Source: Craspedostauros australis (Eukaryota; Bacillariophyta; Bacillariophyceae; Mastogloiales; Achnanthaceae). Taken from it: a stretch of DNA of 64,000 nt. Position 1 is the first letter of the stretch, and the number at the start of each line of letters is the position of its first letter. The stretch lies in NCBI GenBank assembly GCA_026770025.1, contig JAMXDE010000032.1, forward strand, positions 372,001 to 436,000. The letters are read 5' to 3'. Made by a program: the position numbers and the translations under genes. Of the stretch, positions 12,269 to 21,095 are shown piece by piece. The notes under the pieces were generated by a model, which had not been told where the DNA came from, searched no databases, and saw only the letters and a program-made list of their open reading frames with translations.

Positions 12269-13723
12269 ATGTCCGATTCCGACTCTGACGCCGGCAGCGA
12301 CCAGGGAGAGCAGATCCGAGTCTCCCTGACTTTGGCGAAATCCGTGAAGGATCGCTCGTTGGAAGTTCCATCGGAACCCATCGCCGTTCCATCCGACATT
12401 GGACGCAAGGGTCTTTCCGCCGTCATCAACCATCTGTTGGGACGCGATGGCGGCAAGGACAGCGATGACGACAGCGATGATGATGATGCCATGAAGACGA
12501 GCGACGGCCCTGCCGCAATTCCGTTCGAATTCGTCCTGACGAGCGCCACCAACAAGCTGCTGCGGAAGGGCGTGGAGAAGGAAGCCCGGCAGCATGGGCT
12601 GTCGTTGGAACGGGCCGTGGAGATCTCCTACTTTCCGGCCGCGCTTCAACCGGAGCTGTCGGCCGACAAGGAGGAGCTGCCGGATTGGATTTCGGGTCTT
12701 TCTGTGTGCGACGATCTGCTGTTTGCGGGGTGCTACGATGGATCGATGCACGTGTATGACATTCGAAAGGATGGTTCCGTTCACAGCGTGCTCGCAGATG
12801 CAGTGTCAACAGGTCCAGTCAAGTGCATGGACACGAAGAGGATGGCAGGAAGAGGCAACAGATCGTCCATTTGGGTGGCTACCGCATCGTTGGCGCACAC
12901 GCTGCATCTGCATCAATACGATACCACCAGCAAACAGCTGCGAATGCACGCGTTGTGCAAGCAGGAAGAACAGAGCTCGCCCATCACGAGTGTGGCCTTT
13001 GCCAGGGGCAAGCACGACATCTTTTGTAGCGGTGACACCGATGGCAACATCTACGTTTGGGATCCCAACACCGTCGAGAACACATCCACGAAACGCGCGA
13101 AGCACAGCGATGGTTCAAAGTCATCATCGTCGTCATCGTCATCGGCCTTCATCCAACCCAAGATTTCTCTAACTGCCGCGCACACTCAGCAGGTCAGCGG
13201 TCTGTCGTGGGGCAATAGCACGCCCGACAACACCAAGAACTTGGTCACCGGGAGCTACGATCACTCCCTGAAACTGTGGGACGTCAACCGCCAGGACTGC
13301 CTCCTCACACTGAACGGTTCGCGCGTCGTCACCTGCTTGGATACCTCCTACTACTCCGACGGTGTCGTGGCCACTGGGCACCCTGACTGCACCATCCGGC
13401 TGTGGGATCTGCGTGTCTCAGGCAGCGATCAATCCTCCGTCATCGTCGACAACACCTTCCGTCCCTCCCACAAGGCGTGGGTGTCGCAGGTGGCCTGGAG
13501 TCCGGCCAGTGCCTACCATCTCACCTCCACCAGCCATGATGGAACCGTCAAGCTTTGGGATATCCGTTCCTCTCTTCCTTTGCACTCGATGCGCGTCTTT
13601 GCGAAGGAGGAGAAGAGTCTCAGCCTCGGCATCTTTGACGGTAGCGGTGAGACGGGCGCGGCCAACGGCATGCTCTTTGCGGGCGGCACAGATTGCATTC
13701 TCAAGAGTCTCAAGGCTCAGTAG
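12269..13723 (+). CDS. WDR12: Ribosome biogenesis WD40 protein WDR12/YTM1
   Basis: Nucleolar subunit of the PeBoW (Nop7-Erb1-Ytm1) complex needed for 60S subunit maturation. A single exon encodes 484 residues, close to the usual 420-460 plus acidic extensions. After a short acidic start (MSDSDSDAGSDQGEQ) comes the NLE/ubiquitin-like domain: IRVSLTLAK, an IAVPSDIGRKGLSAVINHLL segment, then FEFVLTSATNKLLR and LSLERAVEISYFPA. This domain contacts the Rea1/Mdn1 ATPase in yeast. The WD40 propeller follows, with clear blades ending in VYDI, VWDP, LWDVNRQDC, LWDLR and LWDIR. A Ser-rich loop interrupts the blades around residues 277-295. The start is the ATG immediately before the acidic leader. Confidence 0.93.
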   Translation: MSDSDSDAGSDQGEQIRVSLTLAKSVKDRSLEVPSEPIAVPSDIGRKGLSAVINHLLGRDGGKDSDDDSDDDDAMKTSDGPAAIPFEFVLTSATNKLLRKGVEKEARQHGLSLERAVEISYFPAALQPELSADKEELPDWISGLSVCDDLLFAGCYDGSMHVYDIRKDGSVHSVLADAVSTGPVKCMDTKRMAGRGNRSSIWVATASLAHTLHLHQYDTTSKQLRMHALCKQEEQSSPITSVAFARGKHDIFCSGDTDGNIYVWDPNTVENTSTKRAKHSDGSKSSSSSSSSAFIQPKISLTAAHTQQVSGLSWGNSTPDNTKNLVTGSYDHSLKLWDVNRQDCLLTLNGSRVVTCLDTSYYSDGVVATGHPDCTIRLWDLRVSGSDQSSVIVDNTFRPSHKAWVSQVAWSPASAYHLTSTSHDGTVKLWDIRSSLPLHSMRVFAKEEKSLSLGIFDGSGETGAANGMLFAGGTDCILKSLKAQ

Positions 13724-14160
13724 GACTTGTAATTGTACTTGCATCAGTAGATCACGATAGTATCAGGTAACATCAGTGGAGTCGTTTGTTTGGTTCACTA
13801 CTATGAGGCACTGCACTATTGCGTACAATGGGAATGCATAGCACAAGAGCGTTCTCTCTGGAGAAGAGAGAGAGAGAGACAAGTGCCAACATCATTCCTC
13901 CACATCGCACGAACAACAAGTCAACCACGATTTGGATGGTTTTGTGTTTAACCGTTCTTAACGATTTTTGGCGCGAACAGACGTCATTGCACTGGCGTTG
14001 ACGTCACGGCATCACGTGTGCGAGAACAACGACACGCGTCGCTTGTTCTTGTGGACAGAATGACTTCTTTGGGCCCGCGAAGTTGCTTGTCACTCCTTCA
14101 CAACAACGACGACGACGACAAGACTCCAGAAGACACAGGAGGCAAAGACAGTCCATTTCA

Positions 14161-14192
<32 letters not shown>

Positions 14193-14313
14193 CAAACAAA
14201 TCAAAGCAACGCATCGAAGAAACGCGACGAATACAGCACTCCACGACATTTCAATCTACTTCGATCAATTGCATCGCTCGCAGAACTCCCAAACCATTGC
14301 GTTGATCGTTGAC
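13724..14313. other. Intergenic region upstream of MFS gene
   Basis: 590 bp between co-oriented genes. It carries two GA-rich runs (about 13862-13878 and 14161-14195) and a palindromic TGACGTCA at 13999-14006, with a GACGTCAT half-copy about 20 bp before it. No gene is seen. Confidence 0.6.
13999..14006. promoter_or_regulatory. TGACGTCA palindrome upstream of MFS gene
   Basis: Perfect CRE/bZIP-type palindrome about 310 bp before the MFS start. In Phaeodactylum, TGACGT-containing elements mediate CO2/cAMP/light responses of a carbonic anhydrase promoter; function here is inference. Confidence 0.4.
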
Positions 14314-15873
14314 ATGCCGCCACGGGAGACCTTCGGCGGCGGCGAGGCCCGCAATCGTCGAGGAGCGGCACAGCAGCAGCGACAGCAGTTGGGGCCTCAG
14401 AATTTCAATGGCGATGCTGCCAACCAGCGCGCCGCCTACGCTCGTGCGACATCCTCGTTGGACATGGAGATTGCGGCAGCTTCCGACGACAACGACAACG
14501 ATGTCAACGACAAACGCTCACATTCCAACGACTTTGTGGTCGGCACCGCGCTTCCGCTGCTGGTGTTCATTGACATGTTCGCCGTCTCCTTGGTCGTGCC
14601 GTTGCTCTTTCAGTACTACATGATGGCGGGCGTTGCCAACGCCACGCAACGAGAATTGCTTTCCTCCGTCTTCAGCACCTCCCAGATAGTCGGAGGGCTG
14701 GTCTTCGGGGCGTTGACGGACGCCAAGTGGCTCCGACGCAAGACCATCCTCTACCTCTCCTTCGGCGGATCCGCCGTGTCCTACCTCATGATTGCCTATG
14801 GAAACTTCCAGCTTCTGCTGGTCTCGCGGGTCCTGGTCGGCCTCGTCAAGCAGACCATGACGGTCACCATGTCCATGATCACGCAATTCACGACCGAGGA
14901 CGATCGCGCCGTGCACCTAGGCCGCTTGCAATCGGCAGCGACGGCAGCTTGGATCGCAGGACCGACCGTCGGTGCCTTTCTCTTCACGTGGGATTCCAAG
15001 GCGCCCGCGCTTGCAGCATGTGGCTTGTTTGCGATCATTACGGTGGCATCGGCCGTGCTGCTGCCGGAAGATATTGAAACGTCGTCATCGAACAACAACA
15101 GTAACAGTGGTAGTGGTAGTGGTAGTATGGAAAACAACAACAGCAGAAGCGGCGTTGGCGGCAATAGCAAGAAGCAAGCGCAAGGTTCATTCTGGGAAAA
15201 CCTCAAGCAATGCTTCAGCTCCCGAAATTTGGGCTTCGTCATCGCATCCCACCTCCTGTTCTACTGGATCAACCGCTCCACTTCGTACTCCAGCATGGGC
15301 AGCTACTACGAGGACATGTACGGATTGATGCCGCACCACCGTGGGTACATTCGGAGCTACCAATCCGTCATGCAATTCATCGTGCAATCCGCTCTCATCG
15401 GGCCCGTCTTGCAATTCGTAGGCGGCGAACGTCAGGCCTGCTGCCTCGCGACCTTCGGACTGGCGATTGCGACGTTCGCCGAGACGCAGCAATCCATGCC
15501 GCTGTTCCTCGCCATCATCTGCCCCATCATCTCGCTGGGCATCGCCATGCTCACGATCTCTCTCAAGGCTCTGCTGACCAACATCGCACCGGCCGACAGC
15601 ATCTTCTCCGTCTTCGCGGCCCTTGACGTGCTGCAGAATGCTGCGGCCGTGACTGTTCCCTTCTATCGGACACAACTGTTTGCAGTCTTGCCATCGCGTG
15701 GCGCCGATTCCATGGGAATGAGTGGCGATCCTGACGCTGTGGCGTGGGCATACTCAGGTGCCGTGCATTGGTTGGTAGCATCGTGCGCAATGACGTTCCT
15801 GCTGATGCAAAATGGAGAAGGCAAGCGAAGGCAACCTCGCAAGCAGCGGTACACGCAGAATAAGACAGTGTGA
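14314..15873 (+). CDS. Major facilitator superfamily transporter
   Basis: A polytopic membrane transporter of 519 residues in one exon. After a hydrophilic N-terminus of about 70 residues (Gln/Ala/Asp-rich, cytosolic) come two bundles of hydrophobic helices. TM1 includes PLLVFIDMFAVSLVVPLLF. The conserved MFS loop 2-3 motif is seen as GALTDAKWLRRKTILYLSF (G-x3-D-x2-[RK]-x-G-[RK] type). TM4 has LLLVSRVLVGLVKQTM. A Ser/Asn-rich central loop (about residues 255-285) separates the halves. The pattern of helix 1 and loop 2-3 resembles the drug/H+ antiporter-like SLC22A18 (TETRAN) group, but the substrate cannot be deduced. The ATG at 14314 follows an untranslated GA-rich leader; no targeting signal precedes the first helix. 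Confidence 0.88.
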   Translation: MPPRETFGGGEARNRRGAAQQQRQQLGPQNFNGDAANQRAAYARATSSLDMEIAAASDDNDNDVNDKRSHSNDFVVGTALPLLVFIDMFAVSLVVPLLFQYYMMAGVANATQRELLSSVFSTSQIVGGLVFGALTDAKWLRRKTILYLSFGGSAVSYLMIAYGNFQLLLVSRVLVGLVKQTMTVTMSMITQFTTEDDRAVHLGRLQSAATAAWIAGPTVGAFLFTWDSKAPALAACGLFAIITVASAVLLPEDIETSSSNNNSNSGSGSGSMENNNSRSGVGGNSKKQAQGSFWENLKQCFSSRNLGFVIASHLLFYWINRSTSYSSMGSYYEDMYGLMPHHRGYIRSYQSVMQFIVQSALIGPVLQFVGGERQACCLATFGLAIATFAETQQSMPLFLAIICPIISLGIAMLTISLKALLTNIAPADSIFSVFAALDVLQNAAAVTVPFYRTQLFAVLPSRGADSMGMSGDPDAVAWAYSGAVHWLVASCAMTFLLMQNGEGKRRQPRKQRYTQNKTV

Positions 15874-16311
15874 AGTACTCTACTCAATAATGCCCCGAAA
15901 GTGCAAGTGTTGGCAGCGTTTCTACCCCATGCCACGACGACAGAGAGTCGGATTGCCTCCATTGCAATATGTTCGAATGTTGGTGGTGAATATTATACTC
16001 GCAACAGCCCACCTCTCGCTTGCTTGAATTCTGTTCGTATTCAGCTCCTGACTCTAGATTCGATTTGTAGGCTTTTCGCGCTTTTTGTACTCAGTCCCGT
16101 TTTTGTTGGCATTCGTTGTGGAGATTTATTGTCCACGATTGGGAGTTCCACGCAACAATGCCGTTGGCTCCGAATGCAACGAGAGACACCATGTTGCGCA
16201 AAGACAGGCAACACAAAAGCGGCACAGAGCATTGTCACAAAGACAAAGCAATCGGATCAGAACAGAGCATCCCAATCCGCACTCCCAGAGAAGAAGAAGA
16301 ACGTCAGCATC
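15874..16311. other. Intergenic region upstream of beta-trefoil-like gene
   Basis: 438 bp with TATTATAC at 15991-15998. The remainder is presumed 3' and 5' untranslated sequence; no gene is seen. Confidence 0.5.
15991..15998 (+). promoter_or_regulatory. TATTATAC element upstream of beta-trefoil-like gene
   Basis: Same octamer, reading toward the downstream gene, 314 bp before its ATG. Confidence 0.35.
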
Positions 16312-16899
16312 ATGGCAACCGAATTTCACGAAGATTCCGTCATCGAACGCACGCACGAGCGATGGGTGGGCAAGTGCGTGAGGATACGCTCGCGATACGG
16401 ATCCTTGGACTTGGCGCAAGACGGCAATCAGCTCGTGACCAGCCATACCAGCCATGCGCTGTTTGAAATCGTCCGCGTGGCACCGGTGGGTGCGTCGTCG
16501 GAATCACGCGTGGCGTTCCGCGTGAAGGACAGCGACCAGTACATCACGGCCGTCCTGTACGGCGATGCACCACGGCAGAACATCCTGGAGGCCTTGGTAG
16601 AAGAAACCGCGTTGCCGCCGGAGATGCTGAGGCAGGTGGTGGGTTACGCCGTCGAAGATGCCTCTCCCACTGACAACTTCGAAGGTGCTGGGTTTAACTA
16701 TTCCCCCATGACGGTGGAACCAGGACCGATTAATGCCATGCGGCAGTCGTTTCAAATGGAGGATTCGAACGGTGGTCGATTCGGTCTGCGCAGCTGCTTC
16801 AACACCTACTGGAGATCGCAGCACTGGGAGAACACGGTGTCGCAGAGCCCGCATCGGTTGGGCGATGAACTGTGGTACATCAAGGAGGCATCCAACTGA
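16312..16899 (+). CDS. Small beta-trefoil/fascin-like protein
   Basis: 195 residues, single exon, no signal peptide, so probably cytosolic. The sequence has the alternating pattern of a single beta-trefoil of the fascin/actin-crosslinking type. Near residues 20-46 are strands KCVRIRSRYGSLDLAQDG and SHALFEIVRV, then VAFRVKDSDQYIT. Near the C-terminus comes GRFGLRSCFNTYWRSQHW and a final DELWYIKE strand. In fascin-like folds the F-x-L-R-S-x-F-x-x-Y-W element is typical. A helix-forming insert (QNILEALVEETALPPEMLRQ) sits in the middle. The fold assignment is from pattern only and the protein could be another trefoil type; no enzymatic motif is visible. The start is the ATG with an AC-rich context just before MATEFHEDS. 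Confidence 0.6.
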   Translation: MATEFHEDSVIERTHERWVGKCVRIRSRYGSLDLAQDGNQLVTSHTSHALFEIVRVAPVGASSESRVAFRVKDSDQYITAVLYGDAPRQNILEALVEETALPPEMLRQVVGYAVEDASPTDNFEGAGFNYSPMTVEPGPINAMRQSFQMEDSNGGRFGLRSCFNTYWRSQHWENTVSQSPHRLGDELWYIKEASN

Positions 16900-17524
16900 A
16901 TATCAGTCTGAAGATGAAGAGAAGATGAAAATGAAGGTGTCATCGCGACTGCTAGAATGCTCAGCGCCGCAACCTACTGTATGTGAACAGCCGTACACTG
17001 GGCCCCGAATGTCATGCTGCTCATGGTCGTGCGAGTGCCTGCCTCACTTGCACTCGGTGGCATGGCACCTGAATTGGGAGAACAACGAGGAGTCAAAGAG
17101 CGTCATACGGATGAAGAGAGTCAGACTACAGCACAGATGCGATTTATGGGTGAGCCTCTCATGGCTTCCCTGTCATTGGATCTTTCAGCGCAACCCCGGA
17201 TGAACTTTGTCCATTCTCTCCCTCTCTCTCTCCAGAGTTGGTGGACCTGTCTTGGCCGTCAGTATCCGTAGTGCATCATCCTTATTTCTTTACTCTACCA
17301 ACTTTGCTCCTCTACGTACGCTGCTCTGCAGATTCGCATCGTGTTGGACGTTAAGATGACAACTGTATGAATGTCTTTCTGCCGACGTCATCGTACTCGT
17401 CTTCTCCTTGCGAGAATCCTCTCTTGCTGTTGACGGGCACAGTATGGCCCATGTCGTGACAAGAACGGCGATAACCGCGGTGACGGTCCGACCGCTGAGG
17501 ATGGATATCACCGGCGATTGCGGC
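16900..17524. other. Convergent intergenic region, trefoil / MYND-RING genes
   Basis: 625 bp between 3' ends, including a short CT-rich run near 17215-17235. No gene is recognised. Confidence 0.5.
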
Positions 17525-18838
17525 CTATGACTTAGATTCAGCAATAAGCTCATCCAGGAAGTTCAGCGTTTCCTCCTGGTGGACCTCGTCGTACGGTGTT
17601 TCGTAGATCGCCGCTCTCATCATTACCTGGATCGCTGATTCCAAGTCGCCCTTCTCCTTGTAGCACAACGCCAAGTACTTGTGCGAGTCCGGGAGATACC
17701 GAATGAAGGAAAGAACGAGCACGGACATGTCGAGGCACGCCTGTTTGTCTCCCAATTCGAAGCAACAACGTTGCAAATCCATGCGTGTGCGGAAGAGGAA
17801 TCGGTCGTCTTTGCTTCTGGCTGCCCGTCGCACTTCGACCGTCAGCTTCTTCTCGAGTTTCTTCAAGATGGTAAAGGCCTCTCGCCACTTTCCCATTGCC
17901 ATGAAAGCTTCTGCGCGGGCCAATTGCAACCCGAACGGTCTGCTGGCTTCGGTGACGGCCAAGTTGCCCGAGAAGCGGAAACCAAGATCGCATGCGTTCC
18001 AGAAGACGAGATGAATGTCCGTCGTCTCGTCATCTGGGAACTTGTGCTCGACCCAAAAGTCGTGCTCATCTTGATAGTACACATCCTGCTTGTGATCCTC
18101 GAACCGCCTGATCTCGATTTGGACGATCTGGTCCAATACCTCCAACGCCTCCTCGTGGCGGTTGAGCATCGGCAGGATCGCTGCCTTGATGTACAGCGCC
18201 CTGAGATGGGGAGATGGGCTGTGTCGGAGCATCCCCTCAATGAGTTCGAGGGCCTTCTCGTTGAGCAGATTGGCGTCCTCCATGTTTCGCTTGACAACCA
18301 GATTGATGGCATGAGAGACCAAAGTGTGGATCTTCTCCAGCTCACGGAATTCGAAGTGATGCACCTCGGACTTGCAGTGGGGACACGGCAGCACTGGCTT
18401 CGTGCCGGTGTTGAGAGTTGCTCTCTGCGCGCGCTGGTGTGTCACCAGGCACTTCCTGCAGAAGCCATGGCCACAATCGACCACAGTAATGCAAGAATTC
18501 TCATCCTTGTGCCAGCAGATGGTGCAGTTGGGGTTTTTGGCTGGTCCGTACGAATTGCCCTTGCACACTTTCTCGATCAGGTCCTTCGCGACGATGTCTG
18601 GAGCTCCGTAGGTCGTTCGCACCCTGTCGTACATGGCAGTGCAGGGCGTCTTGTGCTTCTTCCAGCTCGCCTTCTGGCACGCCTTGGAGCAGTAAAAGAC
18701 GTCCTTGCATCTCGTGCATCGCAACCGAGCACCGGGATTGTGGCACCCCCTGGCATCGCAGACGATAGAATCGCGTGGGATGGCAGCGCGTCTGTCGGCG
18801 AGAGACTTGTTCTTCGCGGCGCCATTGGCATCTGCCAT
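17525..18838 (-). CDS. MYND- and RING-finger protein with helical repeats
   Basis: 437 residues in one exon. The MYND-type zinc finger uses Cys27, Cys32, Cys41, Cys44, Cys50, Cys54, His62 and Cys66 (core YCSKACQKASWKKH). The first Cys pair is spaced by four residues rather than the common two. A C3HC4 RING finger follows: Cys105, Cys108, Cys122, His124, Cys127, Cys130, Cys152, Cys155 (DCGHGFCRKC, CPHC). The rest is alpha-helical with TPR-like pairs (LRALYIKAAILPMLNRHEEALEVL, GLQLARAEAFMAMGKWREAFTILKKL, LALCYKEKGDLESAIQVMMRAA). The likely role is an E3 ubiquitin ligase using the helical part for substrate or partner binding; this is inferred from the RING. MYND proteins with TPR tails are common in diatoms, but the RING between them is less usual. 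ATG 18838 is the first in frame. Confidence 0.82.
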   Translation of the reverse strand: MADANGAAKNKSLADRRAAIPRDSIVCDARGCHNPGARLRCTRCKDVFYCSKACQKASWKKHKTPCTAMYDRVRTTYGAPDIVAKDLIEKVCKGNSYGPAKNPNCTICWHKDENSCITVVDCGHGFCRKCLVTHQRAQRATLNTGTKPVLPCPHCKSEVHHFEFRELEKIHTLVSHAINLVVKRNMEDANLLNEKALELIEGMLRHSPSPHLRALYIKAAILPMLNRHEEALEVLDQIVQIEIRRFEDHKQDVYYQDEHDFWVEHKFPDDETTDIHLVFWNACDLGFRFSGNLAVTEASRPFGLQLARAEAFMAMGKWREAFTILKKLEKKLTVEVRRAARSKDDRFLFRTRMDLQRCCFELGDKQACLDMSVLVLSFIRYLPDSHKYLALCYKEKGDLESAIQVMMRAAIYETPYDEVHQEETLNFLDELIAESKS

Positions 18839-19624
18839 CGTTACTTCGTCTTGCTCTGCTGTTGTTTCTGGTGTTGCTTCTGGTGGTGTGTGTGCGTGCG
18901 TGTATGGGGGATGCTTGTGCTTTTATGTGGAGATTGAGTGAGCATCCGTGGGAGTTGCTGCGTGGTATAATAGACGCTGCGAGGGGGTGCGATGTCCCCG
19001 AATTGCCATCACGTGCATGGATGTCAACGTTTGTGAGTCGTCGTACGTGCACAGACGAGGTTCGTTTCAGTCTGGCCTCATTCTTCGCCAAATCGCCTCG
19101 AATCATGTTGTTCGTCGCGTTTGGTGATGGTATCATTTTGTACCCTTGTCCGACAAAGTAGATGTACAGCGCACGTGCCATGTTTGTTCTGATGCGATAC
19201 TGTCTGTTTTCTGGTGACGTCTTCGTTCGGTGCCATCAAACGCCAATTATCCATGAATGAAAAGAACGATGAGTCAGAGAGGTCTAACAGATTCGGTGGT
19301 GACAAAGAAGAAGATGGAAGCTCGAAAACGCCAAAAAATGAAGCGATGATGGATGATGTGTCACCGCGAAAACAGTGATGACCGTGCCATCCGCGATGTG
19401 ACTGGTCTCGACAGCCACAAACAGGAGAGGACATCAACAAGTCGCGACGAGTTCCTCGCCAACGAAATCCGCAAGGCTCGCTAGATTCTGCACGAACAAG
19501 ATCCATCTGTGCATGATACGCACATGCCTGTCCGCAAAGACATACAATAGCAACAAAGAAAGAAAGCACTCGAGTATTGCACTCCATCTTATCGGTCCTT
19601 CAAACGACACTTCGCAACGGCTGG
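18839..19624. other. Divergent intergenic region, MYND-RING / PhyH genes
   Basis: 786 bp between start codons. It holds GTATAATA at 18965-18972 (TATTATAC toward the MYND-RING gene) and a CRE-like TGACGTCT near 19215. No coding exon is seen. Confidence 0.5.
18965..18972 (-). promoter_or_regulatory. TATTATAC element upstream of MYND-RING gene
   Basis: Reads TATTATAC on the minus strand, 127 bp before the start codon, almost the same spacing as at TPI (126 bp). Confidence 0.4.
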
Positions 19625-20878
19625 ATGAAACTCAGTCAGACCTTCCCGACCTGCATGTTCCTTCTTCTCCGTGGTGGTGGAGGTGTTGGTAGTGGCAGAA
19701 CCGCATTGGTTCGTGCATTGGCAAGCGATTCGGCGTCTTCCTTCTCGAGACGACCGCGAAGCGCGGTAGATGGAGATTCAGCATCGGCAGCTCGATTCTC
19801 GTCTCTTTCTGCAACCGCACCATCTTCCGTTGGACAACGAGGAACACCAACTTCGCCTGCCACAACCAGGCTATTCTCCACCATCGAGAAGGAGCTAACG
19901 ACAACTGCGAGTACGATGGTCGACGCCAACGGTGAGCCTTACCCAACCGAGATGACGGAAGATGAAAGGTACCTGTTCGATTTGAACGGGTACATCATCA
20001 TCCGCGGGGTGCTGACAGAGGATGAGGTCCGACGCGCCAACGAGGCCATCGACAACCATGCTCACGAATTTGTGGAACGCGGAGAGGGCGCGCTGCGCAA
20101 TGCCGTCGAGGGCACCAAGATGTACGGCAGCGGCCCCGGTCGCAAGGACCTCGGCGGGTGCTTGGAGTGGGGCGAGATCGAATCCCGCGTCTTCCAGAGC
20201 ATCCTGGCTCACCCACGGTTGCTGCCCGTCTTCAATGGCATCCTGGGCGAGGGATACCGCATGGATCACCTACCCATGGTTCTTGCGCAGGACAAGGGAG
20301 CCGAAGGATTCCGACTGCACGGCGGCACAATCGACTGCAGTTCAGGCGAGTACAATCCTTACCTCGCGTACACATGCCAGCACGGCACACTTCGATCGGC
20401 GCTGCTGGGATGCAACGTCCTCTTGGCGGATCACAGCGCCGGGTACGGCGGATTCTGCGTCGTGCCGGGCTCGCACAAATCCAATTTCAAGATGCCGGCA
20501 GGCATGGTGGATGGTGAGAGGTATGCCGAATACATCCAGCAGCCCGTGACGAAGGCTGGTGATGTCATCCTCTTCAGCGAGGGCACCGTGCACGGGGCCT
20601 TGCCTTGGACCGCCGACACCCAGCGCAGAGCGTGCCTGTACCGTTTCTCTCCGTCCACCAACGTCTACGGACGTTCCTACTTTGGCCACGAAGGTGGCGG
20701 GTGGCCGACCAAGATGTACGAAGGACTTTCGGAAGCAGAACGCGCAGTGCTGGAGCCACCGTACGCCAACCGTCTGGATCGCCCGACGGTGCGGGACGAT
20801 GGTTCTGTCGAGGTCCAGTCTAGGGGCGAACGCAAGAAGCTTCACGATCAGCAGGTCTTTGGTACCAAGTACTTTTGA
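19625..20878 (+). CDS. Phytanoyl-CoA dioxygenase (PhyH)-family protein, HxG variant
   Basis: Member of the Fe(II)/2-oxoglutarate oxygenase superfamily, 417 residues, single exon. The catalytic jelly roll starts near residue 112 with the PhyH entry FDLNGYIIIRGVLTEDEV. The proximal iron motif is at residues 232-234, His-Gly-Gly (RLHGGTID), where hydroxylases have HxD. The distal His is His323 (GTVHGALPW), followed by the 2-oxoglutarate-binding Arg in QRRACLYRFSPS. GGFCVVPGSHKSNF matches the family's GxxxxxPGSH turn. An HxG/A facial site is the hallmark of 2-oxoglutarate halogenases, but uncharacterised PhyH homologues may share it, so the substrate and reaction are open. The first 100 residues are Ser/Arg/Ala-rich and could be an organelle leader. 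The start chosen is the first ATG (19625); an upstream in-frame TTG was ignored. Confidence 0.82.
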   Translation: MKLSQTFPTCMFLLLRGGGGVGSGRTALVRALASDSASSFSRRPRSAVDGDSASAARFSSLSATAPSSVGQRGTPTSPATTRLFSTIEKELTTTASTMVDANGEPYPTEMTEDERYLFDLNGYIIIRGVLTEDEVRRANEAIDNHAHEFVERGEGALRNAVEGTKMYGSGPGRKDLGGCLEWGEIESRVFQSILAHPRLLPVFNGILGEGYRMDHLPMVLAQDKGAEGFRLHGGTIDCSSGEYNPYLAYTCQHGTLRSALLGCNVLLADHSAGYGGFCVVPGSHKSNFKMPAGMVDGERYAEYIQQPVTKAGDVILFSEGTVHGALPWTADTQRRACLYRFSPSTNVYGRSYFGHEGGGWPTKMYEGLSEAERAVLEPPYANRLDRPTVRDDGSVEVQSRGERKKLHDQQVFGTKYF

Positions 20879-21095
20879 AGTGTCCAACGCAGCGCAGCGC
20901 AGGCAGCACAAAAATAGACAAGCACATAGTACCATTGTCTGCTCTACTGCGGTATGTTATTGCGCATTGTTCTCAATCTACTTGGATCTGTGATCACCTA
21001 CGATTCTAATTGTGCGCTGCGACGACGCGGCATACTCGTAACACACATGCTGTGAGCATGGGATACCTTGTCAGCCAGCATTGAAGGTCGTTGCA

